Shown here piece after piece: positions 7,792-15,163 of a stretch of 64,000 nt of DNA (positions are counted from its first letter, which is position 1; each line of letters starts with the position of its first letter). Both the position numbers and the translations under genes were made by a program. The DNA comes from Microbacterium sp. Marseille-Q6648. GTDB taxonomy: Bacteria > Actinomycetota > Actinomycetes > Actinomycetales > Microbacteriaceae. The stretch spans positions 1 to 64,000 of the forward strand of contig NZ_CALPBZ010000002.1 of assembly GCF_943181415.1 (NCBI RefSeq), given 5' to 3'. The notes under the pieces are model-generated. The model was not told where the DNA came from, did not search any database, and saw only the letters and a program-made list of their open reading frames with translations.

Positions 7792-9252
7792 TCACACTCT
7801 GTATCCGTGCTGCCTGCGCATCAGCTTCACGAACATGAGGAGAGTCTGTAGGACGGTGACGACACCGACGATCGGCCAGCCGATCCAGAGGATCGACGAC
7901 TGCGCGACCGGACCCAGCATGGTCCAGATCAGCGCGACGGCAACCAGGACCGCGGCCAGCACGACGAAGGGAGCCCAGTGGGCGTGCCCACCGCCCTTCT
8001 CGGCCTTGGCCTGCATGGCCCAGTTGTCGACCTGCTTGCGCGAGAGGAAGCGGGTCCACGAGCGGATGAAGTGGCTGAGCCGGATCCACATGAACAGCTC
8101 CGCCGGCACGATCAGCAGCGCGAAGAGCACGTCGCGCGCGGTGCGGGTCTTCAGCGTGAGCGCGATGCGCAGGTTCAGCAGCACCGCCACGGCCGGCGGG
8201 ATGAGCCACCACGGCGAGAACACGAACGCGTTGATCGAGAGCGACCCCGCCAGCAGCACCAGGAACGCGATGCGGACGAAGAGGTTCGTGAGCATTCCGA
8301 CGTTCTCGAACCAGCGCAGCCGCAGGTTCGGGTGGAACGGCTGCCCCTTGGTGTCGCCACGCTGCCCCGGCCACATGAGTTCGATCGCGCCGTAGGTCCA
8401 CTTCACCTGCTGGGCGTCGTAGCCGCGGAGAGTGGTCATGCCGCCGACGTCGGCGCGGGCGAACGGGCTGATCTTGGTGAGGTAGCCGGCGCTCTTGATC
8501 TGCAGCGACAGCAGCGAGTCCTCGACCTCGCTGTCCTTCACCCACGGGGTGGCCTGGTGGTTGTCGCGCATGACATCACGCAGCGCCTGCGTGGCGAAGA
8601 TCGAGAACTGCCCGCCGAGCACCGCCATGTTCCGACCGCGCAGCAGGTTCTGCATGTTGAACGCGGCGAACTGCGTGCGCTGGCCGGCGATGAGGAACTT
8701 CGCGATGAATCCGGTGATGGGACGGTCGTCGATCGAGTAGATCGCCGAGATGCCGCCGATGCGGGTGTCCTTGACGGCCTCGGCCTCGAGCAGCTCGACG
8801 GCCCGCGCGTCGGCGACGGTGTCGCCGTCGACGCCCAGCAGGTAGTCGTACCCCTCGACGAGCGCGTACCCGTAGTTCAGCGCGCCGACCTTCTTGTCGG
8901 GGTTCTTGCCGATGTCGTGAACGAACACCTCGGTGAACTGATCGCCGAGGTCCGTGACGAGTTCGTGGGGGCCGCTGTACTGCGAGGCGATCTTCACCGT
9001 CTGGTCGGAGGTGTTGTTGACCACCACGTGGATGACGTCCGGGACCCGCGTCTGAGCGAGCAGGCTCTCGATCACCTGGGCGATCGACTCCTCCTCGTTG
9101 TACGCCGGGATCACGCAGCCGATCGTCGAGCGGTGCACCGAGATGCTCTCGAGGACCGACTCGAACTCCTCCGCCCTGGCGCGCTGCGGCTCGGCCTCGA
9201 CGGGGGTCGAGCCGGCGGCGATGCGCTCGGTGCGGCGGACGATGTCGGTCAT
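7792..9252 (-). CDS. Processive family 2 glycosyltransferase (BcsA-like)
   Basis: A 486-residue membrane glycosyltransferase. The GT-A domain shows 'CVIPAYNEEESI' near residue 46, the metal-binding Asp-Gly-Asp at 142-144, the acceptor-site Glu-Asp at 244-245 and the processivity signature Gln-Gln-Val-Lys-Trp at 281-285, followed by five or so C-terminal membrane helices. This D,D,D,QxxRW-like set marks processive synthases of cellulose, poly-N-acetylglucosamine or hyaluronan type. ATG 9252 has GGAGAA eight bases upstream; the longer frame to 9348 lacks one. It lies between a response regulator and a histidine kinase, suggesting it is their target, and near a GH6 hydrolase. The polymer it makes is unknown. 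Confidence 0.87.
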   Translation of the reverse strand: MTDIVRRTERIAAGSTPVEAEPQRARAEEFESVLESISVHRSTIGCVIPAYNEEESIAQVIESLLAQTRVPDVIHVVVNNTSDQTVKIASQYSGPHELVTDLGDQFTEVFVHDIGKNPDKKVGALNYGYALVEGYDYLLGVDGDTVADARAVELLEAEAVKDTRIGGISAIYSIDDRPITGFIAKFLIAGQRTQFAAFNMQNLLRGRNMAVLGGQFSIFATQALRDVMRDNHQATPWVKDSEVEDSLLSLQIKSAGYLTKISPFARADVGGMTTLRGYDAQQVKWTYGAIELMWPGQRGDTKGQPFHPNLRLRWFENVGMLTNLFVRIAFLVLLAGSLSINAFVFSPWWLIPPAVAVLLNLRIALTLKTRTARDVLFALLIVPAELFMWIRLSHFIRSWTRFLSRKQVDNWAMQAKAEKGGGHAHWAPFVVLAAVLVAVALIWTMLGPVAQSSILWIGWPIVGVVTVLQTLLMFVKLMRRQHGYRV

Positions 9253-9413
9253 TCTCGGTTCTCCGGTCGGGGCGCCTCGTGGCTGCCGAGGAACACTCTG
9301 CCGGGTCGACCGCAAGGACCCGACCGGAAGGCCCCGAGGTAACCGCAAGAAACCCTCAAGGAATCCACCGGACGACGCACCCTCGACCGAGGGGAACCGT
9401 ACGCCACCGCCGA

Positions 9414-9425
9414 TAGACTCCCCCC
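9414..9425 (+). promoter_or_regulatory. Candidate leaderless promoter of the histidine kinase
   Basis: A TAGACT -10 hexamer ends six bases before the ATG at 9426 and no ribosome binding site is present between them, so transcription would begin at or next to the start codon. This arrangement is characteristic of leaderless mRNAs, which are common in actinobacteria. No convincing -35 box is visible. Confidence 0.5.
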
Positions 9426-11066
9426 ATGACCGTGAAGCAGTCAGGGGCGCTCGGCGTGCCTGATTCCCGCACGCGGTCGATCTGGCTCACCCAGCTCTCA
9501 CTGGCGGTGAGCGTCGTGGTGCTGATCGTGGCGATCCTCGTGATCGACCCGGTGCTGTTCGCACGCCCGACCGTGGCCACCGGCATCCTGATCATCGTCA
9601 TCGCCACCATCTCGAGCCTCGCCGCTCCGCGACGATGGCTTCGCTCGAAAGCCGTCATGGCTGTTCCGTTCGTGGATGCCGCCGCGGTCGGTCTCATGTC
9701 GTACGACAGCGACCTGCGCTTCGGAGCGTTCTGGATCTTCCCCGTCATGTGGGTGGCGATGCGGTTCTCGCCCATCGCACTGGCAGGGATGCTCGCCCTC
9801 ATCGCGGCGATGCTGCTGGCGTCCGCGCTCACCTCCGGCACCGGCGAGTCGCCGCTGCGGATCGTACTGACGCTGCTCTCGCTCGGGTTCCTCGGCATCA
9901 CCGCCCACATCACGATGCGGGCGGCGAAGGCCTATCGCACGCTCATGCGGCGTCAGGCGCGACGCCTCCAGGCGACACTGGACCGCAGCTCGCGGCAGGA
10001 GCGACGCGTCAGCGACCTGCTGAACGGCCTCGACACCGCCGTCGCGCGTGTGACCCCCTCGGGCCGGATCGTCACCACCAACGACGCCTACGTCCGCCTC
10101 TACGGGCTCGACCCGCACGACGTCGCCCAGCCCGCGCGCTCGATCGAGTACGACGCCGAAGGCGGCATCCCGCTGCCGGCCGACCAGCGTCCCGTCGCAC
10201 GCGCGGCGCGCGGCGAGACGCTCGATGACCTGCGGGTCTGGCTGTACACCGTCGACGGCTCGTGGCGCGCGCTTTCGATCACCACGAAACGCGAGGGCGA
10301 CCAGGACGACGAAGACACCCGCACGCTCCTTTTCGTGCACGACGTCACCGAGGTCGTGCTCGCCGAACGCGAGCGGCGGCGGCTGGCGGCGATCGCCTCG
10401 CATGAGCTGAAGCACCCGCTCACCGCCGTCCTCGGCTACGCCGAACTGGCGCTCGAGGCCGACGACCTGCCGCCGCGCACCCGCGATCAGCTCGAGAGCA
10501 TCCACCGCGCGAGCGAGCGGATGCTCGAGATGACGACGACCCTTCTCACCGAGCCCGGGCAGCGCAGACCCGCCACCCGCCCCCGTCACCGGCTCGACCT
10601 GCGCGACATCGTCCGCGAATCCGTCGAGTCCTTCGCCGCCGCCGCGGCAGCCAAGGACATCGCCTTCGCCGTCGAGGCGGACGAGCCGCTGCCGATCGTC
10701 GGCGACGCGTTCCGCCTGCGGCAGGTCGTCGACAACCTGGTCAGCAACGCGGTCAAGTACACCCCGCGCGGCGGACACGTGTGGATGAGCGCGGGCAGGG
10801 AGGATGCCGACGCCGTCGTGGCGATCACCGACACCGGCATCGGCATCGGCGCCGAGCACCTCGCCGACATCTTCACCCCGTACTTCCGCACCGACGAAGC
10901 CGTCACCAGCGCCCCCGGCACCGGTCTCGGCCTCGGCATCAGCCGCGAGATCGTCCTCGAGCACGACGGAGGGCTGACGGTCGACAGCGAGCGCGGCGCC
11001 GGCACGACCGTCACGCTGCGGCTGCCGTACGCGGCGGCATCCACCGAACGGCAGGCGATGGCATGA
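9426..11066 (+). CDS. Membrane sensor histidine kinase with PAS-like domain
   Basis: A 546-residue kinase. Residues 20-165 hold about five membrane helices, a short coiled region follows, then a PAS-like sensor (about 195-310, 'VTPSGRIVTTNDAYVRLYG'), a HisKA dimerisation domain with the phospho-accepting His326 in 'ASHELKHPLTAVL', and a HATPase domain with the N box Asn437/Asn441, 'DTGIGIG' and 'GTGLGLGIS'. It should autophosphorylate in response to a membrane or cytoplasmic signal and pass phosphate to a response regulator, most likely that at 6570. ATG 9426 appears leaderless. It overlaps the following gene by ATGA, so the two are co-translated. Confidence 0.92.
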   Translation: MTVKQSGALGVPDSRTRSIWLTQLSLAVSVVVLIVAILVIDPVLFARPTVATGILIIVIATISSLAAPRRWLRSKAVMAVPFVDAAAVGLMSYDSDLRFGAFWIFPVMWVAMRFSPIALAGMLALIAAMLLASALTSGTGESPLRIVLTLLSLGFLGITAHITMRAAKAYRTLMRRQARRLQATLDRSSRQERRVSDLLNGLDTAVARVTPSGRIVTTNDAYVRLYGLDPHDVAQPARSIEYDAEGGIPLPADQRPVARAARGETLDDLRVWLYTVDGSWRALSITTKREGDQDDEDTRTLLFVHDVTEVVLAERERRRLAAIASHELKHPLTAVLGYAELALEADDLPPRTRDQLESIHRASERMLEMTTTLLTEPGQRRPATRPRHRLDLRDIVRESVESFAAAAAAKDIAFAVEADEPLPIVGDAFRLRQVVDNLVSNAVKYTPRGGHVWMSAGREDADAVVAITDTGIGIGAEHLADIFTPYFRTDEAVTSAPGTGLGLGISREIVLEHDGGLTVDSERGAGTTVTLRLPYAAASTERQAMA

Positions 11067-12256
11067 TCTCGGCGGATTTCCATCACGCCGTCGCCACGAC
11101 CGGCCTGGAGGGGCTTCTCGGCCTGGTGCTGGCGCTGTTCACGACCCTCGCGACGATCGCGGCGTACAGCGTCGGGTTCCTCTTCCGCCCGAGCCGGACG
11201 ACCCTTCTCTGGTCGACGGCGCTGACGGTGGCGATGATCGCCGGGTGCGGCGTCGTCGCCGCCGACGCCGTCGGCTCGCCGAGCATGCGGCTGGCTGCCC
11301 TCGGCCTCTTCGCCGGCGTGCCCGCGCTGGTGTGGTCGGGCATGCGCGCCCGCCGCACGGCCCTCGCCTTCGTGTGGACCGGACCTCTCGTCAGCGCCGG
11401 GGCGTCGGTCGCCATGCTCTTCAGCGACGACCCGCTCGCACTCGGCCCGGTGTGGCGCATCGCCCTGCTCGCGGCGGGGGTCTTCGCCGCCCTCGTGGTC
11501 GCCGAGTGGGTCGTGCAGCCCCGCCCGCGTGACCCCTTCCTGATGCCGCTCGTGGCGGCATCCGCTCTGCTCGTCGCGATCGGCGTGCTCGTCTACGTCA
11601 CCGGACTCGTCGGGACGCCGTTGATGGGGCTGGAGCTGATCACCATGCGGCTCGTGCGGACGAGCTTTCTGGTGCTCTTCCTCGGGTGCGTGCTGATCGC
11701 CACGATCGGGCCGTCGATCCGCGACATCGCTCGGAGGCTGCGGACCGGGCCGACACGGGAGTGGGACCGGTTCGAAGAGTCCGCGCACGCCCGCCTCGTC
11801 CGCGGGCGCGAGACGGGCACCCCCTGGTCGGTGATCTCGTTCCAGCTCGATGACGCCGCCGAGGTGCGCCGGGTCGCGGGCGCGCCCGCGCTCGCGACCA
11901 CCACCTCCCGCGCCGAGCAGGTGCTGCGCGAGACGTTCCCGCCCGATGCCGAGATCTCCTCCCCCGCCGCCGGCGTCGTCGTCGTGCTCACCCCGAGCCC
12001 CAACCCCCAGGTGCGTCAGCTCATCCGCGTGGCGCTCAGCCGCATCTCGCAGCTGCCGCCGTACGGCCGCATCCCGGTGCGCCCCTCGGCGAGCGCCGGG
12101 TGGGTTCCGGCTTCGACGGCGGGCTATGACCTGACGGTCCTGCTGTATCTCGCCGCGCAGGCCGCCGCCAATGCGCAGGCGCGCGGCGGCGACCGGTGGG
12201 AGCGGGTCAGCCCCGAGACGGTGCTGGGGGCGATCAGTCCGTCAGAGCGACCGTGA
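11063..12256 (+). CDS. Membrane protein with degenerate GGDEF-like C-terminal domain
   Basis: A 397-residue protein with about seven N-terminal membrane helices (residues 10-220) and a soluble C-terminal half. The soluble part has the length and rhythm of a diguanylate cyclase domain ('WSVISFQLDDAAEVRR' at the start, 'SASAGWVPAST' and an Ala-rich last helix) but no GG(D/E)EF active-site motif, so I infer a catalytically dead GGDEF-like or related nucleotide-cyclase fold used for binding. It overlaps the kinase stop by ATGA and is surely expressed with it. Its 3' end overlaps the convergent lipoprotein gene by 23 bases. The domain call is tentative. Confidence 0.7.
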   Translation: MISADFHHAVATTGLEGLLGLVLALFTTLATIAAYSVGFLFRPSRTTLLWSTALTVAMIAGCGVVAADAVGSPSMRLAALGLFAGVPALVWSGMRARRTALAFVWTGPLVSAGASVAMLFSDDPLALGPVWRIALLAAGVFAALVVAEWVVQPRPRDPFLMPLVAASALLVAIGVLVYVTGLVGTPLMGLELITMRLVRTSFLVLFLGCVLIATIGPSIRDIARRLRTGPTREWDRFEESAHARLVRGRETGTPWSVISFQLDDAAEVRRVAGAPALATTTSRAEQVLRETFPPDAEISSPAAGVVVVLTPSPNPQVRQLIRVALSRISQLPPYGRIPVRPSASAGWVPASTAGYDLTVLLYLAAQAAANAQARGGDRWERVSPETVLGAISPSERP

Positions 12257-12833
12257 GCGTGTCGGTCGCGGTCTGCTTGGCGTACTCCTTCGACGTCGGC
12301 GTCGTCTGCACCAGGAAGTCGAACGTGAACTGCAGGGTCACGTGCGTCGCCTCGTCGGGCACGGGGCCCGTGACAAAGGTCTGCGAGTAGCTGTACGGGT
12401 CGAGCACGAGGTAGCCGGGACTCACGGTGGACGCGTCCTGCTGCGCCTCCAGGGGCGCCAGGTCGGCCTCGGCCGTGCCCGGGACGGCGATCATCGTGGC
12501 CGACTGCAGGTACACCTTCTGCCCGTCGTCGGGAGCGACCGTCGTCGTCATCGACAGGCTCACCGGTTTCAGCGCCGTGGCCGTCCAGCGCTCCATGCCC
12601 AGCGTCGACCAGTAGTCCACCGCGGCGGTCACCGCTCCCGCGGTCAGTTCACGCGCCGTCGCGCCCCCCGACAGGTCGTTGGGGATCGGCGCCGGCGCGA
12701 CGCTCGCGGTCGGGGTCGGCGTGGCGGAGCCGCCGGCCTCGTCCCACGGTGCGACCCCGCATCCGCTCAGCGTCGCCGCCCCGGCGACGGCGATCCCGAT
12801 GACGGCGACCCACCGGCGCGCGACAGTGTTCAT
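12234..12833 (-). CDS. Predicted lipoprotein of unknown function
   Basis: A 199-residue secreted protein with a lipoprotein signal: charged 'MNTVARR', a hydrophobic stretch and the lipobox 'LSGC' at about residues 21-24, followed by a Thr/Pro/Ala-rich tether ('TPTPTASVAPAP'). The mature domain has no motif I recognise; it is beta-rich in appearance and ends in 'TDTLTVALTD'. The ATG at 12833 has GGGGGAG just upstream; a longer frame to 12902 would hide the signal peptide, so I rejected it. It lies head-to-tail after truA but behind a terminator, so it probably has its own promoter, and overlaps the end of the convergent membrane protein gene. Confidence 0.8.
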   Translation of the reverse strand: MNTVARRWVAVIGIAVAGAATLSGCGVAPWDEAGGSATPTPTASVAPAPIPNDLSGGATARELTAGAVTAAVDYWSTLGMERWTATALKPVSLSMTTTVAPDDGQKVYLQSATMIAVPGTAEADLAPLEAQQDASTVSPGYLVLDPYSYSQTFVTGPVPDEATHVTLQFTFDFLVQTTPTSKEYAKQTATDTLTVALTD

Positions 12834-12870
12834 GCTCCCCCGAGAATCTCCGGTGGCCCGGAAGACGAAA

Positions 12871-12891
12871 CGCGGGCGACGATCGCCCGCG
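12871..12891 (-). terminator. Rho-independent terminator of truA
   Basis: CGCGGGCGA pairs perfectly with TCGCCCGCG across a CGA loop. Read on the minus strand it follows the truA stop by 26 bases and is followed by TTTCGTCTT, a proper U-rich tail. Confidence 0.85.
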
Positions 12892-12917
12892 ACTCGGCTC
12901 ATTCTAGAGGGCGGCGA

Positions 12918-13928
12918 TCAGGCGCCGTCGCGGTCGCCGTCGCGACGGGCGCGGGTCTGCTCCGCACGCTGCGCGAGCAGGTCGTCCGCGGGATAGCCGA
13001 CCTCGGTGAGGGTGAGGCCACGCGCGGCGAGCACCTTCACCTCGGGCACCCGCTCGGCCTCGTCGCGGATCTCTGCGACGTCGGCCACGGCCAGGCGTCC
13101 CTCGCCGACGGCGACGCACGCTCCCACGAGGGCCCGCACCATACTGTGGCAGAACGCATCGGCCTTGACGTTGGCGACGAGCACGCCGTCGGCCTCCCGC
13201 CGCCAGTCGAACTCCAGCAGCGTCCGGATCGTGGTGGCCTCGGGCCGGGGCTTGCAGTACGCGGCGAAGTCGTGCAGGCCGATGAGACTGCGGGCGGCAG
13301 CATCCATCGCCGCGACGTCCAGCGACGAGCGCACCGTCGTCGTGCGGTGCCGCTCGAGGGGGTCGTAGCCGCTCTCACGGTCGGCGATCCGGTACGCATA
13401 CCGGCGCCACACCGCCGAGAACCGCGCGTCGAATCCGGCCGGGGCGAGCGCGGAGCGCACCACCGCCACGTCGGCATACTGGCCCAGCACGCCCGTGATG
13501 CGCGCCGCGAGCGCCGCGGCGGGCTGCGCGGCCCCGGGCGCCGGCGCGGGTGCGGGGCCCGGAGCCGGACGGATCACAACTCCTGCAGCCGGATCCGGTC
13601 CCGCCGCACCATCCCCGCGGAATTCCGCGGTTCTTGCGGCCACCGGCCCCGCCGTCGCGGCCGGGGTGCAGGAGTTATGATCCGCCGCACGCCGGCCCCG
13701 GACGTTCAGGAGCCGCTGCTGCTGGTCGGCGTCGAGGTCGAGGTGAGCGACCTGGTCGCTGGCGTGCACGCCGGCGTCGGTGCGGCCGGCGACCACCAGC
13801 CGCGGCTCGCCGCCGAGGATGCGGGCGATCGCGTCCTCGAGGGTGCCCTGCACGGTGCGAAGACCCGGCTGGCGAGCCCAGCCGCGGAAGTGCGTGCCGT
13901 CGTAGGCGATGTCGAGCCGGATGCGCAC
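12918..13928 (-). CDS. truA: tRNA pseudouridine synthase A carrying an in-frame repeat insertion
   Basis: TruA converts uridines 38-40 of tRNA anticodon arms to pseudouridine. The catalytic Asp51 lies in 'VAGRTDAGVHAS', and 'FDARFSAVWRRYAYRI', 'LIGLHDFAAYCK' and 'FCHSMVRALVGACV' follow, so the enzyme looks active. At 336 residues it is 40-60 longer than usual, because a palindromic repeat element (13571-13683) is translated as residues about 82-120 ('ADHNSCTPAATAG' through 'PAAGVVIRP'), followed by an Ala-Pro run. The site falls in the variable loop between the catalytic motif and the Tyr motif, where family length varies. Ends at a strong terminator; otherwise a single-gene unit. Confidence 0.92.
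   Translation of the reverse strand: MRIRLDIAYDGTHFRGWARQPGLRTVQGTLEDAIARILGGEPRLVVAGRTDAGVHASDQVAHLDLDADQQQRLLNVRGRRAADHNSCTPAATAGPVAARTAEFRGDGAAGPDPAAGVVIRPAPGPAPAPAPGAAQPAAALAARITGVLGQYADVAVVRSALAPAGFDARFSAVWRRYAYRIADRESGYDPLERHRTTTVRSSLDVAAMDAAARSLIGLHDFAAYCKPRPEATTIRTLLEFDWRREADGVLVANVKADAFCHSMVRALVGACVAVGEGRLAVADVAEIRDEAERVPEVKVLAARGLTLTEVGYPADDLLAQRAEQTRARRDGDRDGA
13571..13683. repeat. Palindromic repeat element, copy 1 (inside truA)
   Basis: A 113-bp element with 17-bp terminal inverted arms, GGATCACAACTCCTGCA at 13571-13587 and TGCAGGAGTTATGATCC at 13667-13683 (one mismatch in the stem). The core CCGCGGAA begins 44 bases from the left end, here as part of a symmetric CCGCGGAATTCCGCGG. 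Two further full copies lie at 17964 and 19183. It is open in the truA frame and contributes about 38 residues. Confidence 0.9.
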
Positions 13929-14040
13929 CCGCCCAGCCTAACCGCGCCCGCCCGGCCCAACCGTGCCCGCCCGCCTCCCCAGGACGAGCGGGCACGACCC
14001 CAGCTTCACCCCCGCCGTCTTCGCGACCGAGCCCCTGCCC

Positions 14041-14883
14041 TCAACGGACGATGGCGGTGAGCCCACGCAGGCGGTAGAGCATCTGCTCGCTCACCGACCC
14101 CAGCAGGAATCGTCGCACCGCGCCGCGCCCGTGGGATCCCATCACCGTCATCCGTGCCGTCACCGCATAGGCGCTCAGGACGTCGGCGGCGGCACCCTCG
14201 TCGACGTGGCGATCCACCTGCAGGTCGGGGTAGGTCTGCGCGAGACCGGCGAGCGAGATCGCCTGCGCCTCCTCGGCGAGCTGCCGCAGCGCATCGACGT
14301 AGCTCGCCGGCTGCAGCCCCGGCGAGCGCGGCACCTCCATGGGCTGCCACGCGGTGACCGCGATCAGCGGCTCGCCGATCCGGTCGGCCTCGGCGGCGGC
14401 GAACGCGATCGCCTTCTCGCTGAGCTCCGATCCGTCCACCCCGACCACGACGCCGGCGCGTTCGCCGTGCTCCGAGTCGGGGACGACGACGACCGGGCAG
14501 TGCGCGCCGGCGCTGATGCGGATGCCGTGCAGTCCGCGCGCCGGGCCCTTCCCGCCCGGGCGGTAGTCACTGCCGATCACCAGCAGTCCGGCATCCTTCG
14601 ACGCCTCGACGAGCTTCGTGACCGGGTTGCCGTGATCCACGCGAGTGGTCACAGGCACGCCGTGATAGCGGATGCTGTCCGCCTCGGCCGCGAGATGCTC
14701 GGCGGCTGCCGCCTCGATCTCGGTCACCAGCGCCGCCTCGCCCACGACGCCGACGGCGCCGCCGATGATGCGGAAGAGTTCGAGGGGCGTGTGCGTCGCG
14801 GCGGCCCGTTCAGCCGCCCATTCGACGGCGCGGCGCCCCGCCTCGGTCGGAACCACGCCGACGACGATCTTCTTCTTCGACAT
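14041..14883 (-). CDS. Universal stress protein with two UspA domains
   Basis: A 280-residue tandem UspA protein. Domain 1 ('KKKIVVGVVPTEAGRRAVEW' to 'CPVVVVPD') and domain 2 ('GVVVGVDGSELSEKAI' to the C-terminus) each have the Rossmann-like core. The ATP-binding pattern is complete in domain 2 ('GSHGRGAVRRFLLGSVS') and altered in domain 1 ('GSDYRPGGKGPARG'). Such proteins bind ATP and help cells through hypoxia, starvation or oxidative stress, by unknown means. It is a lone gene; about 110 bases separate it from truA, and its upstream region contains a minisatellite-like array, so its promoter must sit within or beside repeats. Confidence 0.92.
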   Translation of the reverse strand: MSKKKIVVGVVPTEAGRRAVEWAAERAAATHTPLELFRIIGGAVGVVGEAALVTEIEAAAAEHLAAEADSIRYHGVPVTTRVDHGNPVTKLVEASKDAGLLVIGSDYRPGGKGPARGLHGIRISAGAHCPVVVVPDSEHGERAGVVVGVDGSELSEKAIAFAAAEADRIGEPLIAVTAWQPMEVPRSPGLQPASYVDALRQLAEEAQAISLAGLAQTYPDLQVDRHVDEGAAADVLSAYAVTARMTVMGSHGRGAVRRFLLGSVSEQMLYRLRGLTAIVR

Positions 14884-14947
14884 CTCGGCACTCCCTTCGG
14901 GACTGTCTGGATAGGTGTGCTTCGACGCTATGCGCGGCGGCCGCGAC

Positions 14948-15163
14948 CGACCAGGGCCGAAAGACCCAGTGGCCGGAAGTCCCGCTGCGCTCAGAGAACC
15001 CGTGCGCGAAAGACCGGTGCGCCGGTAGGCCCAGTGCGCCGGAAGAGCCCCACACCCCGGAAAACTCAGAGCGCGGAAGACCCGCTGCGCTCAGAAAGCC
15101 GGTGCGCTGAAAGACCCGGTGTCTGAAGAACCTCGTTCGCCGGAGGACCGTGCGCCGGCTGAC
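14948..15163. repeat. Degenerate 15-17 bp tandem array
   Basis: About 13 imperfect tandem units of the kind AAGACCCGGTGCGCCGG run from 14948 up to the stop codon of the HprK-like gene at 15164; the last unit (CTAGTGCTCCGG) includes that stop codon. No open gene is supported here. The array fills nearly the whole space between the stress-protein start and the next gene. Confidence 0.7.

Noticed and set aside
9253-9413. tRNA or small RNA gene between glycosyltransferase and kinase
   Set aside because: No cloverleaf arms, no conserved T-loop motif and no terminator-like hairpin found.
12918-13928. truA as a pseudogene broken by the repeat
   Set aside because: The frame is open throughout and all catalytic and fold motifs downstream of the insert are intact.
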